From Blastocystis hominis (lineage: Eukaryota > Sar > Bigyra > Opalinata > Blastocystidae): a stretch of DNA of 64,000 nucleotides. A program made the position numbers and the translations under genes. The stretch spans positions 757,153 to 821,152 of the forward strand of contig NW_013171815.1 of NCBI RefSeq assembly GCF_000151665.1, in the 5' to 3' direction. Shown one piece after another: positions 11,071 through 22,240 of this stretch. The notes under the pieces were generated by a model. It worked only from the letters and a program-made list of their open reading frames with translations, was not told where the DNA came from and ran no database searches. Each line of letters opens with the position of its first letter. The first letter of the stretch is position 1.

Positions 11071-11427
11071 TAACAATCATGACAATAATGAAAGATATAT
11101 GCATATTCTGTTTGATAGTAAAATGTTGATACCATCATATATAATTAAGAAAAAAAGACTGTTATATGTTAATTTGACAAGAACATCCTCAAGGATGACC
11201 CACCTTTCAGTCATATTTCAGTCTTATTCCTTGGTTTGAACATCTTGAGTGCTTCTTGAATGCTGCTCCTAATGTCGAGTTATTGGAAACAGCTTGGAGG
11301 TTATTGTTTTGCCTACTCACAGGTACTTTTACTAATGAATCCTCTCTTCATTTTGATATGATAGGATTGTGCGTTTGTTCTGTATCTATTTTATTACTTG
11401 TGTTTCAGCAAATGGGTATAATACGAA

Positions 11428-11458
<31 letters not shown>

Positions 11459-11614
11459 CACTATTGTAATGTGACACTAAGCTCGGCTTCCAAACTCTTA
11501 CAAAGCGTATATATCCAAATACTATCGCTACTACTACTACTACTACCATACTAGTTTCGATGTTGTCATACAAACAAAACATTGTATTACTGTGGTTTTC
11601 CTTCCATCGCCTTA
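11071..11614. other. Intergenic region between cathepsin and eS6 genes
   Basis: Convergent 3' ends. Contains a (TC)n(TA)n run at about 11428-11460 and a short CTA repeat near 11527-11547. A minus-strand TTTTGTTTGT at about 11567-11576 may serve as the polyadenylation element of eS6. No gene seen. Confidence 0.5.
11428..11460. repeat. (TC)n(TA)n microsatellite
   Basis: Simple alternating run in the intergenic region. Confidence 0.9.
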
Positions 11615-12478
11615 TTATTCGTGGTGCGACTTGCGGGTGGAGCGGGCCTCCTTCTTCTCCTTCTTCAGCTGCTCCATGCGCTGCTTGTAGGCAGCGGCCT
11701 CCTGGCGCGAGTTCTCGCGGGACAGCTTCATGGCGCGCTCGTTCGCACGCTTGTGGCAGAGACGCAGGTGGGTCACCAGACGCTGGATCTTGGGCGCCTT
11801 GTCGCGCTTGTGGCCATTGTGCTCGAACTGGCGGCGGACCACAAACTTGCGGACGTCGTCCTTCTTGCTCAGACCGAACAGCTGGCGGATGTGGCTCGCA
11901 CGCTTGGGACCCAGGCGGCGGGGCTTCGCGGAGGCCTCGTCGGTCAGACCCGGAATCTCCTGCTCGCCCTTCTTCACGATCATCAGGTTCAGGACGCAGA
12001 TATCCGAACCCACGATGCAGCCACGCACGGACTTGCGCTTACGCTCACCCTAGACATGAAACAAATATTCCAAACCAACGTCGCGACGAGCACGGTAGCA
12101 GGACATGCCGTCGGCAAGCAGAAGACGCACACGGTAGTTGCAGAGAACTCCCTGCTTCATGGGGAAACCCTGCTTATCGTTTCCTCCAGTGATGCTAAAA
12201 ATTAGCCGAAAAACGCAAAGCCCCTACCGGAAGACGTAGCCCTTGAACTCGTCTCCAAGAAGGTCTCCCTCAACCTCCTGACTAATTCTCTTGTCCATCA
12301 GACAACGGCTAGCAATCAACTCCTAAAAACTAATTTCTACAGCTTGTTCTCATCATCGATATCAATAGGCTTCTGAGAACCGAGAGCGGGATAGCAAATG
12401 TTAAGCTACGGAGAGATTAGTCAAAGCTTCGTAAACGAAATAGAAAAGACGTCAATGAGTGTAGATTCCTACCTTCAT
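11615..12478 (-). CDS. RPS6: 40S ribosomal protein S6 (eS6)
   Basis: Recognised by [69 protein letters not shown] and [10 protein letters not shown], all characteristic of eS6. The start codon and one lysine codon form a tiny first exon (12473-12478), followed by a 67-nt intron, long for this genome. Three further introns of 32, 33 and 30 nt follow in correct phase. The C-terminus is short (ends STRKSHHE) compared with the animal protein and lacks the long serine-phosphorylation tail. Component of the small ribosomal subunit. Confidence 0.96.
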
Positions 12479-12910
12479 TTCACTCTACAGCAAATTAACC
12501 ACAGTAATAAGGTTATTCTTTCGAATGGAGCAGTTTTTCGACAGAGGAATGTACAAAATACAGGCTATTTATTCATGTTGGGGGTATTTCGATAAAATAG
12601 ACACTTATTACTATCTTGCCATAGCCATTATTCTCCATTATCTGTACAATTCCGGGCTATAACCAACCAAGAATTTACTGTATATTCATTTCGTGTGCTA
12701 TCTAAGCATTCGTTGTAAAGGTAGATCTCATTTTAACTGGAATCCTGCTTTGATTTTTATTGCGAGGCATTCCGTATCCTTGTTCTTTGTCAATAATTAC
12801 AAAACGAATCGTTAGTTTATACAATGTCCTTTATTATCAAACGACAGACAAAAAGCAAATTGCCGTATTGTATGAAATGAAACATGATGATTATATAATA
12901 CAAGTTTATT
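12479..12910. other. Intergenic region upstream of eS6
   Basis: AT-rich, between eS6 (reading left) and the small gene ending at 12911. It should contain the eS6 promoter. No gene or repeat seen. Confidence 0.4.
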
Positions 12911-13219
12911 CTACGACTCTTGCTTGCCTTCCACAGAACTGCGTTCCCTTTGCTTTTTAACGGCAATTAACCCAACGAGAACCACATTTGTGACAACCAG
13001 CAAATAAACCATGCTCTTTATTGAGATTTTCTGCGAACCTCTTTTTAACTGGTTAATAACAGGAATTTCCCTCTTCACCGAAGCTGTACTCTTCGAAGCA
13101 ACCACCTTTTCAGTCTTTTGACTCAGGGTCCGACAGAGTACCTGCTGACTCGATATCGCACGTTGAATGCATGTCGCTGCTCGAAATAAAGAAAAACTCC
13201 GCACTAAATGGTTCATCAC
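12911..13219 (-). CDS. Small protein with likely mitochondrial presequence and one membrane segment
   Basis: 102 residues, no intron. The first 35 residues (MMNHLVRSFSLFRAATCIQR) are basic and free of acids, resembling an organelle targeting peptide. Residues about 70-88 (MVYLLVVTNVVLVGLIAVKK) form a single membrane segment followed by a charged tail. Family not recognised. A small inner-membrane subunit is a reasonable guess only. Confidence 0.5.
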   Translation of the reverse strand: MMNHLVRSFSLFRAATCIQRAISSQQVLCRTLSQKTEKVVASKSTASVKREIPVINQLKRGSQKISIKSMVYLLVVTNVVLVGLIAVKKQRERSSVEGKQES

Positions 13220-13261
13220 TTCATAAAATGTACAAACAAATATGAAAATTAGTAGTAAATA

Positions 13262-14703
13262 TTACTGATTAAAAAACAATATTCCCAAAGAAATATCGTC
13301 ATCTTCCAGCCTTGAGGCATGATGACGATCAAAAACAATCTTCGCTTTATCCAAGATATCGTTACAGATATCTATTCCACATATTCCTTTCTTTTGGGAG
13401 TCACGAATCATATTCACAATCACTGGTTTATCAAGAGCCATGAATAGCCCGTCGCTTCCCATTACGCAAAAATGGGTATCTACCATCTAGACAATACCGC
13501 AAACTCACTTGGCTCGATTGAATAGCAATGAACATCCGGAGTGGAAATCACAATGTCCTCTGATGGTGACAACTGTGTAATGTTTCTAGTTGTGGATCAC
13601 AAGCTTCGTTCGTACGACATGTTATAAAAAGACTCTTTGTAAACAACATCTCCAATCGATCGAGACACATTGAGTACTCCACTAATACTATCATGGCGAA
13701 TAGCTCCACCGGCTCTCTATACCTCAGCCTTCTCACATTCGCTTTACAATAATGCGAGTCTTTTCATTTCCTTCCTTAGGATGATGCTTTGAGAGCACAT
13801 CCCACCACTCTCTGCCTTGTTTTAAGAGAACTCCACAATCTCCCAATCCTGCAGTAATTAACAAGTTGTCAACAACACAGACCATACACAAAACACAGCC
13901 ACTACTCGAAATACGCGTGGCCACAGGATCTTTAAGAGAGTTTGTTTTTCTTGTTTGGAGATGTTTTTCAAAATCATGTCGTTTTGCACGGACATATTTC
14001 CCTTGAATTAAAGTATTTTGGTGAAGAAAAGATTTCGGTAAAACACGCTGCAAAGAGGAGCACAAGTAGCGATCCACCTCCAAAAAGGAATCGCTTATTG
14101 CCTGTGAAATTGCCTTGTTGTTCTTCAGAGTAAAATAATGTTTCGAATCAGAATCCCTGCTACACAGACTTATCAGCTTCGAAACAACGACGCTGCCCAA
14201 AACAGACTTTACAAAATCTGCCGCATAGTCTCCAGCATGTCCATCAATGCTAAAAATCAGTATCGCTCTCTATCAGGTACACAGAAGCAAATAAAAAGGA
14301 GTGATCTTTGCTGTGAAACACTTCGCAGCAAATTCGGTCCTCATTGGAACGTTTATCATTCCGATAACGGCTCTATATGAGACAGCAACACAATTCATAC
14401 ACAAATAGACTTGCCGACCCATGAACAATGGTTTTCAGTCACTCCACAAGAACAGTCAGTAAATATATTATCGTCATCTATAGGAGTATCATCAGGATAT
14501 TCTTCATCAAGACTTCCGAACAAGTGGAGGAGATCTTGATCTACAAATCAAAACCAGTGAAATCTTTTACTATTGCTCTCTGGTAACGAGTCTTTTTCAA
14601 AAGAATCTCCGACCTCCTATAAAACAAGAAGCATGACCAAACGTACAGAATCTGTAAGTATGGTAGTAGCCGAAGTATTTGCTTTTGTGGACCATTGAAA
14701 CAT
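13262..14703 (-). CDS. PP2C-type (PPM) serine/threonine phosphatase
   Basis: Chained from about eight exons with introns of 28-32 nt, all in phase. After an acidic N-terminal extension (FGSLDEEYPDDTPIDDDN) come the PP2C motifs NEDRICCEVF, VIDGHAGDYAADF, VDNLLITAGLGDCGVLL, GVLNVSRSIGD, FCVMGSDGLFMAL and EDDDISLGILF. These supply the acidic metal ligands expected of Mg/Mn-dependent PPM phosphatases: NEDR, DGH, SDG and the late acidic cluster. A TTTGTTTGT run about 26 nt after the TAA (13228-13236) probably directs polyadenylation. The start MFQWSTKANTS is the first ATG giving a continuous chain. Confidence 0.85.
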
Positions 14704-15390
14704 CCGTTGTTTCTATGCCACTCAAAATAGGTATAAATAAAGTAGAAAGAGTTATATAAAAAAGAGTGAATATTCATGCAATCTATTTTGTAAAGCGATT
14801 AACGATTGTGTGAAGGGTTCTTCATTGCAATAAGTACTCACAGGACCATATGGGAATCTAAACATGTTGAACACAGAAAAGACATACTTATTATGGTAGG
14901 CATTATTTAAAAAAAGCCGATCGAATCAATTTGACTTAAGCAGTGATTAGTAGTAGTTTTTTAAAAGAATATTCAGTAACATGGGCGTTTTTTCATGGTT
15001 ACAAAACAATAGTAGTGTTGTGTATTTTGTGTTGTATGAGAATAATAGTAATTGTTTTGAAAATAGAATCTAAGAGTAATATATAAATCGTAGTGATAGC
15101 TATATAGAATGAAAAACAGGGGTATTATCTACATCATGGGAAATCAGATGATGTTTAATTTGTGGAGTCGAATTCTTGTTCATAACAAACTATGCATATT
15201 GTTCTATAAAAAAACGATCAAAACTATATGAAGAAAGTGCTTACCATTTATATATCTAGTTGTTTAAACTATCATCATGTATGAAAGAAGCTAAATTGGG
15301 AAAGTTTCTGCAACGAAGAAAATTTCTTTCAAAGAAATAACAGATCTTGTTTTCAAATTAACCTTGTTTCCATATTATTTCTTTATTTCG
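14704..15390. other. Intergenic region between divergent PP2C and MORN genes
   Basis: AT-rich, carries the 5' sides of both genes. No further coding signal or repeat seen. Confidence 0.4.
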
Positions 15391-16587
15391 ATGCAAAACA
15401 TTGCTGATTTTGTCAATTCTGCTATTAATAACTATCATATGGATCGTTCCATAATCCATAATGTGCAGGGATGCTTGGGTAAAGATATGAAACTGGATGG
15501 CTGGATTTCACTCATTTTAAGTAATAGAGAATGTGTAGTATTGCAATTCAATAACGGAGTATTCATAAATCAAGGATTTGTGGTCAATGAGCAGAAAGTA
15601 TTGAAAGTGTTTGGAAATAATCAAATCGGTGCTATTTCATATAATGAAGAACAATCCATAGAAGTAGTAGAAGAAGGAATTGCGGATTTGGATCATGGAA
15701 GTCGATTTGAAGGCTTAATATTGACAGAAAAAGAAAAAGAAAACGAAAAAGAAGGAAAAAGTGGAATTCCATTTGGATATGGTGAAATGTATGATGATGA
15801 TGGAATATTGGTGTACAAGGGCATAATGATCAATTGGAAACGATTTGGCTATGGAACGAGTTATCATAATAATGGATGTATTGAATATGAAGGATATTGG
15901 TGTGATGATAAGCGATTTGGAAGAGGAAGAGTGTATGATCTATCAGGCAAGTTAGTGAATGAATGTATGTGGTACAATGGAATTGAAAGGGAATATGACA
16001 GTGATACAGATGACGAATATGACAGTGATACAGATGACGAATATGACAGTGATACAGATGACGAATATGACAGTGATACAGATGACGAATATGACAGTGA
16101 TACAGATGACGAATATGACAGTGACTATGACAGTGATACAGATAATAGAATCAGACCCATATATTTAGGGACTAAGAAGTTGCGATTTAATTATGGTGTT
16201 GATCTGCCTAATTTCGACGTTTCACTTTTATACAACTTAGAGTCAATCAATATTCTGGGAAGGTGTTTTCAATCAGTTAAAGTATTCAAAATCGATGGAC
16301 TAAATCGATTAAAAAGACTGGTAATCGGTGTAGAATCATTTACCAATGGCACAGATAAAGAGATGGATAAATCGAAATCATTCCATGTATTGAACTGTAA
16401 ATCATTAAAGTTGATTAAAATGGGTCGATATGCTTTTCATGATTATGCTGGCGAATTTGAATTGAAGAACCTTCCTTCCTTAGTATCGCTCAATATTGGT
16501 GAATCAGCTGAGATAGACTGTGGAGCATATAACTTTTATCACTGTTCATTTGTGGTTCGAGGTTTTGAAATACTAAAGGATTTTTGA
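15391..16587 (+). CDS. MORN-repeat and leucine-rich surface-type protein
   Basis: Starts MQNIADFVNSAINN. Residues about 120-200 hold two or three MORN-like units (IPFGYGEMYDDDG, KRFGYGTSYHNNG, KRFGRGRVYDLSG). An acidic tract of EYDSDTDD units follows, then leucine-rich or beta-helix repeats (LRFNYGVDLPNFDVSLLYNL, LVIGVESFTNG, ELKNLPSLVSLNIGESAE). Expanded families of similar MORN/LRR proteins are a feature I associate with Blastocystis. The frame stops at 16585-16587 in the middle of the repeat domain, and recognisable repeat units continue beyond it in other frames. The gene therefore looks truncated. Confidence 0.7.
   Translation: MQNIADFVNSAINNYHMDRSIIHNVQGCLGKDMKLDGWISLILSNRECVVLQFNNGVFINQGFVVNEQKVLKVFGNNQIGAISYNEEQSIEVVEEGIADLDHGSRFEGLILTEKEKENEKEGKSGIPFGYGEMYDDDGILVYKGIMINWKRFGYGTSYHNNGCIEYEGYWCDDKRFGRGRVYDLSGKLVNECMWYNGIEREYDSDTDDEYDSDTDDEYDSDTDDEYDSDTDDEYDSDTDDEYDSDYDSDTDNRIRPIYLGTKKLRFNYGVDLPNFDVSLLYNLESINILGRCFQSVKVFKIDGLNRLKRLVIGVESFTNGTDKEMDKSKSFHVLNCKSLKLIKMGRYAFHDYAGEFELKNLPSLVSLNIGESAEIDCGAYNFYHCSFVVRGFEILKDF
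15991..16143 (+). repeat. 24-bp in-frame tandem repeat encoding EYDSDTDD
   Basis: Five near-perfect copies of a 24-bp unit and one partial, altered copy, coding for an Asp/Ser/Thr-rich acidic spacer between the MORN and leucine-rich parts. Confidence 0.95.
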
Positions 16588-17217
16588 GCCATAGATCTTC
16601 CAAGATTGCGCTCAATTGAATTGGGTTACGGAGCATTTCATAATAGTGTTTCAACGGTACTAGAGAGTATCATATCTAAGTATAAAAATGATTGGAATAG
16701 ATCTTCCCTCATTGGAATATGTAGAACTAGATAAATGGGCACTACATGGAAGTGATGGAGATGTGCCCTGTTCGTTGACACTGCGAAGTATAATAGATTT
16801 GAAAAAAGATAGATTATAGATCTTCCAAATCTAGAATCCATAGCAAATAATGGAGGGTTGGGTAGTTTTGCAAATGTTCATACAGTAATATGTGAAAGTG
16901 GGTTGATAGAGCAAGGACTTATCCAATGTAGATGTTCCCAATGTAACACATATGTATTTACCTGGCGGATTTTGTGATGTTCAATCAAAAACCTTTTCCA
17001 GCTAGTTTTTTATTTGTACTGTGATTGATAGATACCTCCTCTAAAGTAATTAATGCAATTGAAAACCCCCAATCATGTGTTATAATGTGAGTTGCAAGAC
17101 GAGGTTATGGGTCATTCATGATTTTCTCTGTATCTTTTTTTTCCATATTGTGAAGTAGATCTATAACTGATGTGGCTATTACTCCTTTCTATGTTCCCAT
17201 CCATTCCAGACATTATA
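16588..17217 (+). pseudogene. Decayed 3' part of the MORN/LRR gene
   Basis: Leucine-rich repeat units typical of the upstream protein continue here but in changing frames: AIDLPRLRSIELGYGAFHNS directly after the TGA, then IGIDLPSLEYVELDKWALHG, then IIDLPNLESIANNGGLGSF, then VDVPNVTHMYLPGGF. No GT-AG introns explain the changes. I count one stop and at least three frame changes. A TGTTTGTT at 17222-17229 may be the original polyadenylation element, so the transcript unit could still be about 1.8 kb. Confidence 0.6.
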
Positions 17218-17221
17218 CACC

Positions 17222-17229
17222 TGTTTGTT
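17222..17229 (+). terminator. GU-rich polyadenylation element, probably of the MORN/LRR locus
   Basis: Exact TGTTTGTT on the plus strand after the decayed leucine-rich region. No other plus-strand gene ends nearby. Confidence 0.5.
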
Positions 17230-17587
17230 AAAGGAATGTCTATTTTGTTATTCACTCATTTAGCCATTGTATTTCTTTAAATATAACTTTGAGATTTGAA
17301 GAATTGTAACCTTGTTTCATTTAGTACAGATCTGCTTGTAAACTCGATATGACTACGCCACGATTATTCTACTAGACTCATGAACTCTGTAATGAGCATT
17401 TTACAAATAGGATTCTTCATTGTCTAGGTATACTCAACACAGATCCTACACCAGCACATTCTCTGAGATACATTCATGAATCATCCTTTGTATTACTTGT
17501 CATATTAACACTCGTTGAACTTGAAAAGCAATTGTTTACTTCACATTCTTCTTTACCCTTTTGTGTATTATTCGAAATATATTCGCC
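17230..17587. other. Intergenic region upstream of nicastrin
   Basis: AT-rich, no gene or repeat recognised. Confidence 0.4.
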
Positions 17588-19869
17588 ATGAATTGGATTT
17601 TCTGTATCCTATTCATTATCATCTATACAATTGCCGATCCAATCTTTTCTGAACTTCTCTATCAGGAAATACCAAATCATTTCTGTAGTCGTTACTATCA
17701 TAGAACTGGAGGAATTGGATCTCGAACTCCTTTAAGTGGCGTATCCGGTGTTCTTCTCTCTGTTTCTGAATCTGTTTATATATTTCCTTTATTTTATTTA
17801 TTAGGAGCAGCTACAGGAAATTGAGCAGGATTTGAAGTGGGATTCGGTTGTGTTATTCGTAAACTCTACAGATATGACATGTACACTCTTTTTTCAATTT
17901 TTTCAACCAAGGTGAGTTAGTCACAGAAGCTATGTCAAAAGATAAGGTTAAGGGATTTGCTGTTTTTGGAACTCTGCCTTCTGTTTGGAAGAATTTAAAT
18001 ATATGATATTGTAGAGAGCAGGTTATTCTCCCTATTCTAAGACTCCTTTCGGAGATGGTACCCCAACAGCAAATCTCAGCCTCCACAGTGATTATCCCTG
18101 GAATCCATCAGGTTGTGGATCTATATATGCAGATACGAACAAGCCAATTATTCATATTTCTAACAAAAATACCATCCTCGAATTATCTGAAAAGGCTTTT
18201 AAGAATCGTAATGGAGAAGCGAAAAATCCGTATATTATGGATTTGTCCTTGTATTCTCATGTCCTTTCTCTTTTCATCTAGATACATGGGTCCCGATTCA
18301 ATGGATAGCCCAACCTGTTTAGGGAAGAAAGCGTGTCTTCCTCTAGGAGGGCAGTCCGTTTGGTCGATTGCTGGGAAGCCTGATACTCGTTCTAAGATTC
18401 TGATCGCAACAGGAATGGATGCTTTGACTGACTTTTATGGGGATCGTGGAGATAGCTACAATGCTGGAGTCCGTGTTTCTGTTTTACTTGCAATCGCTGA
18501 GGCACTCTCTTCAGTCGAACTTAACAACGCTACATCTCAGGTTCTGATAGCCTTCTTTGAGGGAGAGAATTGGGGACGTCTAGGAAGTCGATCGTTTGTT
18601 TCCGACCTGCAAAATTTCCACTGTCTTCAAGAAGTATCGCGCAAGGACTCGCCTATCAATGATCGGATGTGCACTAGTCCTCTCCGAGTTTGGTTTTTGC
18701 TCTTATTCGTGAATGATAGATTTCTCTGGCTTTCACCGAGCTTTCTTTAGATCACTTTCAGCAAGTGATCATCTTGGATCAACTTCTTCCAATGAAGGAT
18801 TCGCTCTATTTCCATTCAGAAGAGGCGTCTTTGCCCGTCTTTCATGGTGATGTCGATATTCTTCCAAGTACCGTAGCGAAACTCCCTCCAGGTCCTGCGG
18901 AGACATTTTTCCAGGCTGGAGTCGACACAATAGTCATCTCGGGATTTGACTCTGAATATGTGACCCGAAGCTTTGGTTCTGCTTTACAAGAAGATATCGA
19001 TTGGAATAGTACGTTGCCTGTTGCTCAAACGATTGCTTCCTTCCTGGCTTCTCAACTGGAAGTGACCGTTCCAAGTGTAAATGGAACTTATTTGGAGAAT
19101 CTGATCAACTGCTTGGCTCGCAATGGCCAGTGCGAAGTCATTGAAGATATTTTGGGCTTTTCACATGGATATCTCACACAGCAGTTGCAGGGTCGTCCTC
19201 TGGATCTCGTTACAACAACCTACTCCGTACTGTTTCCCTAATATATCCTTCACTGATAGAGGGGTCGCTATCCGATGCTTTCGCCAACAGGTGGACAGTA
19301 TTATGTAAACTATACAGGAACGATCGATCGTGAGAAAGGTATTATGAGATTAGAGGTGGTTGTAAACTGCAGCTGGTATTTACTTTACCCCTTCTGTGTT
19401 AGAAAGCTTCTTGCAAAGCAGTTTAACACTGGATTTTCATCTCTCTGCATCGGAGAAATCCTGCAAAACCTGGAGCGATTGCTTTGATTTGGAAAATGGT
19501 TATTGTGTGCAGGGGACTTGCTATGCTTCTACTGCCTATTACCACAACGCTATGGATCCTGGATTCATTAGTTTCAATACACACAAGTTTTCACCTCTAG
19601 TGACCGATATCGATATATTTTCGGTGAATGAAAATGATTCTGTTAGTCCACTCTTCACAGAACCTTATTGGGGAGGCTACTATGGAGATGAACCCTATGC
19701 GCAAGTGTTCCAGGTTTGGAGTAGATGCTGGGAGTTTAGGGTGTAGAAAATCTCGGGAGCTACCGAGTGGATCACGTTGATTGCCGGAATCGTACTTACT
19801 GTAATTGCTTGGATAATTACACAATACATATTTGTGAATTATGGAACTCAGCTAAAGCTGAATAAGTGA
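17588..19869 (+). CDS. Nicastrin-like subunit of gamma-secretase
   Basis: Signal peptide (MNWIFCILFIIIYTIA), large luminal domain, and a C-terminal membrane segment (WITLIAGIVLTVIAWIITQY) before NYGTQLKLNK. Family landmarks include SGVSGVLLSV, a Gly-Gly-Gln-Ser-Val-Trp-Ser motif, KILIATGMDALTDF, a surviving Phe-x-Glu-Gly-Glu-Asn motif (FFEGENWGRLGSRSFV), and LPPGPAETFFQAG. About nine introns of 29-44 nt join in phase. Nicastrin recognises substrates for the intramembrane protease complex with presenilin, APH-1 and PEN-2, none of which are in this window. The luminal domain has the aminopeptidase-like fold but is not expected to be catalytic. Confidence 0.85.
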
Positions 19870-20192
19870 TGTGATTGTTGAAAACACAAACATATTTGTC
19901 GAGTGAATCTTAGGATAGGAGCATCATAGAGGAAGGATATTATAGCAATATTGTAAAGAGAATTAGGAGAAAGAGATATGTAGATGAAGCCTAACCCAAT
20001 GTTTTGAGTTATTTTCAATGACAGAGAATCATTCACTTACTGTTTAAAGGTTAATACTACCAGTACTACTATCACTACTATCATTGCTATCACTATTATC
20101 ACTTCTATCACCGTACGTCCTAGATATCTGAGATACCGCAAATATTATGGAAAGCCAAGAATACATCAAGAGTACGTGAGCAACACTTCTTA
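19870..20192. other. Intergenic region between convergent nicastrin and NOT3/5 genes
   Basis: Contains an imperfect ACTATC/ACTACT repeat at about 20048-20110. No gene seen. Confidence 0.5.
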
Positions 20193-20203
20193 TTAACCAT
20201 GAA

Positions 20204-20211
20204 AACAAACA
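20204..20211 (-). terminator. GU-rich polyadenylation element of NOT3/5
   Basis: Exact TGTTTGTT on minus. Cleavage four bases before it falls after T20216, directly following a GTT codon, so the tail would supply AA to make TAA. The genomic stop at 20193-20195 lies beyond the element. Confidence 0.8.
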
Positions 20212-20215
20212 TCCC

Positions 20216-21826
20216 AAACAGATATCAATTTCTTTACATCTACCTTCTTTTCAACTTTACTTTCCCATTTACCATAACTATACACTTTAAACGTTCCATC
20301 CTAAAATAGAAATATCTCTCGCAAGCATACCTCCAATTTCATTACCCACTGCTTCAGTTCCGGATTAAACATCCATCCCTTTGCTCCAAGCACTTTAGCA
20401 ATCACTGATCGCTGCTGAGAAGAACTCGAGAAAGCAAAGCCGAAAAAGAGAGCGACATCCCCAACTTTTCGCAGTCCTTCCTCCTGGAACAGCTGCGCAG
20501 CAGGAGTCTGAGGGAATGAAAGTGGTGTGAGAACTGGAGATTCTGGTCTGTATGCAAAGTCAACGACATCAATCGAAGATGTTTTGATCGTATTATAACT
20601 CCGATTTAGAATATCGATGAGCTCCAATCGGCTCCGCTGTGGAATTTCCTCCGCGGATAAAACGGGGGGATTAAACGTAGGTTTGGATGGGAGCTCGGGG
20701 GCTTTATTCTTCGGATTCACTGCTGTTTGGGGCTTCAGCGAATCGCCGGCCTGCGAGTTCTTTTGTGGAATTGAACTAGTTGACTTCGAGTGTTCAGGAG
20801 GCGCAGGCTTGCTCGGCGTGCGTGATATAACTCTGGTGTAATTTATAGTGGGTCTCACTGGAACGGGTTCTATTTTGTTAAGACGGATAGACATAAAATC
20901 CTACTTTCTTTCAAAGGCAACATAGGAGAAGACAAGGATGGAAAAAGAATGGGCTGATGCTTCGTGGTGGGTTCAGTATGAGCGGGAGTCTCACGAGTCG
21001 AGGATTCGTTACTCAACACATCAACCGCCGGATCCCCATTCATGCTTTCATTCACAGCGAAGTCCTTGCTCCGATAGTTCTGAAGATAATCCTTCGTTCT
21101 ACTGAGAACAGGATCCATCGTGTAAGGATCCGTCAGTCTATTGTCGAGACGACGCAACTCTCGCTCCAGATTCGACAGATGCAAGTTGTGCATTTTGATA
21201 TAGTTATTATACTTCGCAATCGTTTGCTGCGTAGCGCCTCGGCTCTCTCTTTCCGCTTCACAACTCTCAATTTCTTTATGCAGTTCGGAGATTAGTAGTT
21301 TGATCGCAGACATGACTTCTTCTCGCTTTTCCTAATACTTACTAGCAGGCACTATAAAAACAACATCCTGCGGACTCTGCTTGGTTGGTTGTCTCAGACC
21401 TTTAGTCGAAAATCCTTTTATGCTGGCTTCTTTCTCGTACTCATATGATCGTTCCATTCGCTCCTCGATTTTTTGTCTCGCCTCCGCCATTTGACTGTGA
21501 TATTGCTGAAAATGAAGAGAGCAACAAAAGCATTTACTGCGACTATTGACTCCGTACTTGAGAGCCACTGTCTTATACTCTCCCTTAACCGCTGCAACTT
21601 TTTCCTTTGGTTTTTCAATTCTGTCTGGTACTTGTCTTTTAACGCAGGCTTTTCAGTTTCTGTGACCTATGAAATCGGAATCCAAAGCAAATAATCCACT
21701 TTAACCCAAAGCGAGTCAAATACTTCCAATTCCTCCCGGATTTTACTGAGAGTATCTTCAATATCGGCTGTGCATAAATTCAAATCAGTGTCACTAGATA
21801 CATTTTAGTTTTCGGTTATAACTCAT
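20216..21826 (-). CDS. CCR4-NOT complex subunit 3/5 (NOT3/NOT5)
   Basis: The N-terminal helical region MSYNRKLKSDIEDTLSKIRE ... EVFDSLW, then KNQRKKLQRLRESIRQWLSS and SYEYEKEASIKGFSTKGLRQ, matches the NOT3/5 coiled-coil. A proline-rich linker (SRTPSKPAPPEHSKS) precedes the C-terminal NOT box: LRKVGDVALFFGFAF ... GAKGWMFNPELKQWVMKLE ... TFKVYSYGKWES. The NOT box is shorter than in animals. Six introns of 29-35 nt join in phase. The protein is part of the cytoplasmic deadenylase complex that shortens mRNA poly(A) tails. Its own stop codon appears to depend on polyadenylation (see element at 20204-20211). The genomic in-frame stop is at 20193. Confidence 0.88.
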
Positions 21827-21892
21827 TGCTATCGCTTCGGTAATGTAGGTTGCTTATTCTGCAGTCTTCGGCAATGTACTGGGTATGAGAAA

Positions 21893-21893
21893 C

Positions 21894-21922
<29 letters not shown>
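21893..21922. repeat. (AAT)n microsatellite
   Basis: About ten AAT units between the NOT3/5 promoter side and the tRNA gene. Confidence 0.9.
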
Positions 21923-21924
<2 letters not shown>

Positions 21925-21959
21925 GTATTTGAAACTTGTTGAATCAAAAAACAAAAAAT

Positions 21960-22040
21960 GCACGAAGAGGGACTCGAACCCTCGAGTGCGAACACATTAC
22001 GGCCTTAACGTAACCCCTTGGACCACTCGGGCATCCGTGC
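21960..22040 (-). tRNA. tRNA-Leu (anticodon AAG)
   Basis: 81 nt without an intron. The acceptor stem GCACGGA pairs with TTCGTGC, the D-stem is CCC/GGG, the anticodon stem TTACG pairs with CGTAA around loop TTAAGGC (anticodon AAG), a long variable arm (GTG-TTCG-CAC) marks a type II tRNA, and the T-arm GAGGG-TTCGAGT-CCCTC is intact. The CCA end is not encoded. Downstream on the minus strand a run of six T (ATTTTTTG) provides a Pol III terminator. Reads CUU codons (and CUC/CUA by wobble after A34 deamination). Confidence 0.97.
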
Positions 22041-22240
22041 TCTGACCTAGCTTGTCAACTTACCTATAATAACGACACACTACTTCTTTTCCTCTAGCAA
22101 TCAAACTCTGTCTTACAAGCAACGATCGAGAGAGCGGTTAATGTTCATTTGTTTCATTCTATACCACTTCGTTGTATTACACTCACGATTAAACACAGGT
22201 GGATGTTTTGTTTAATGAATCAAACACTCGCACTAACTAC

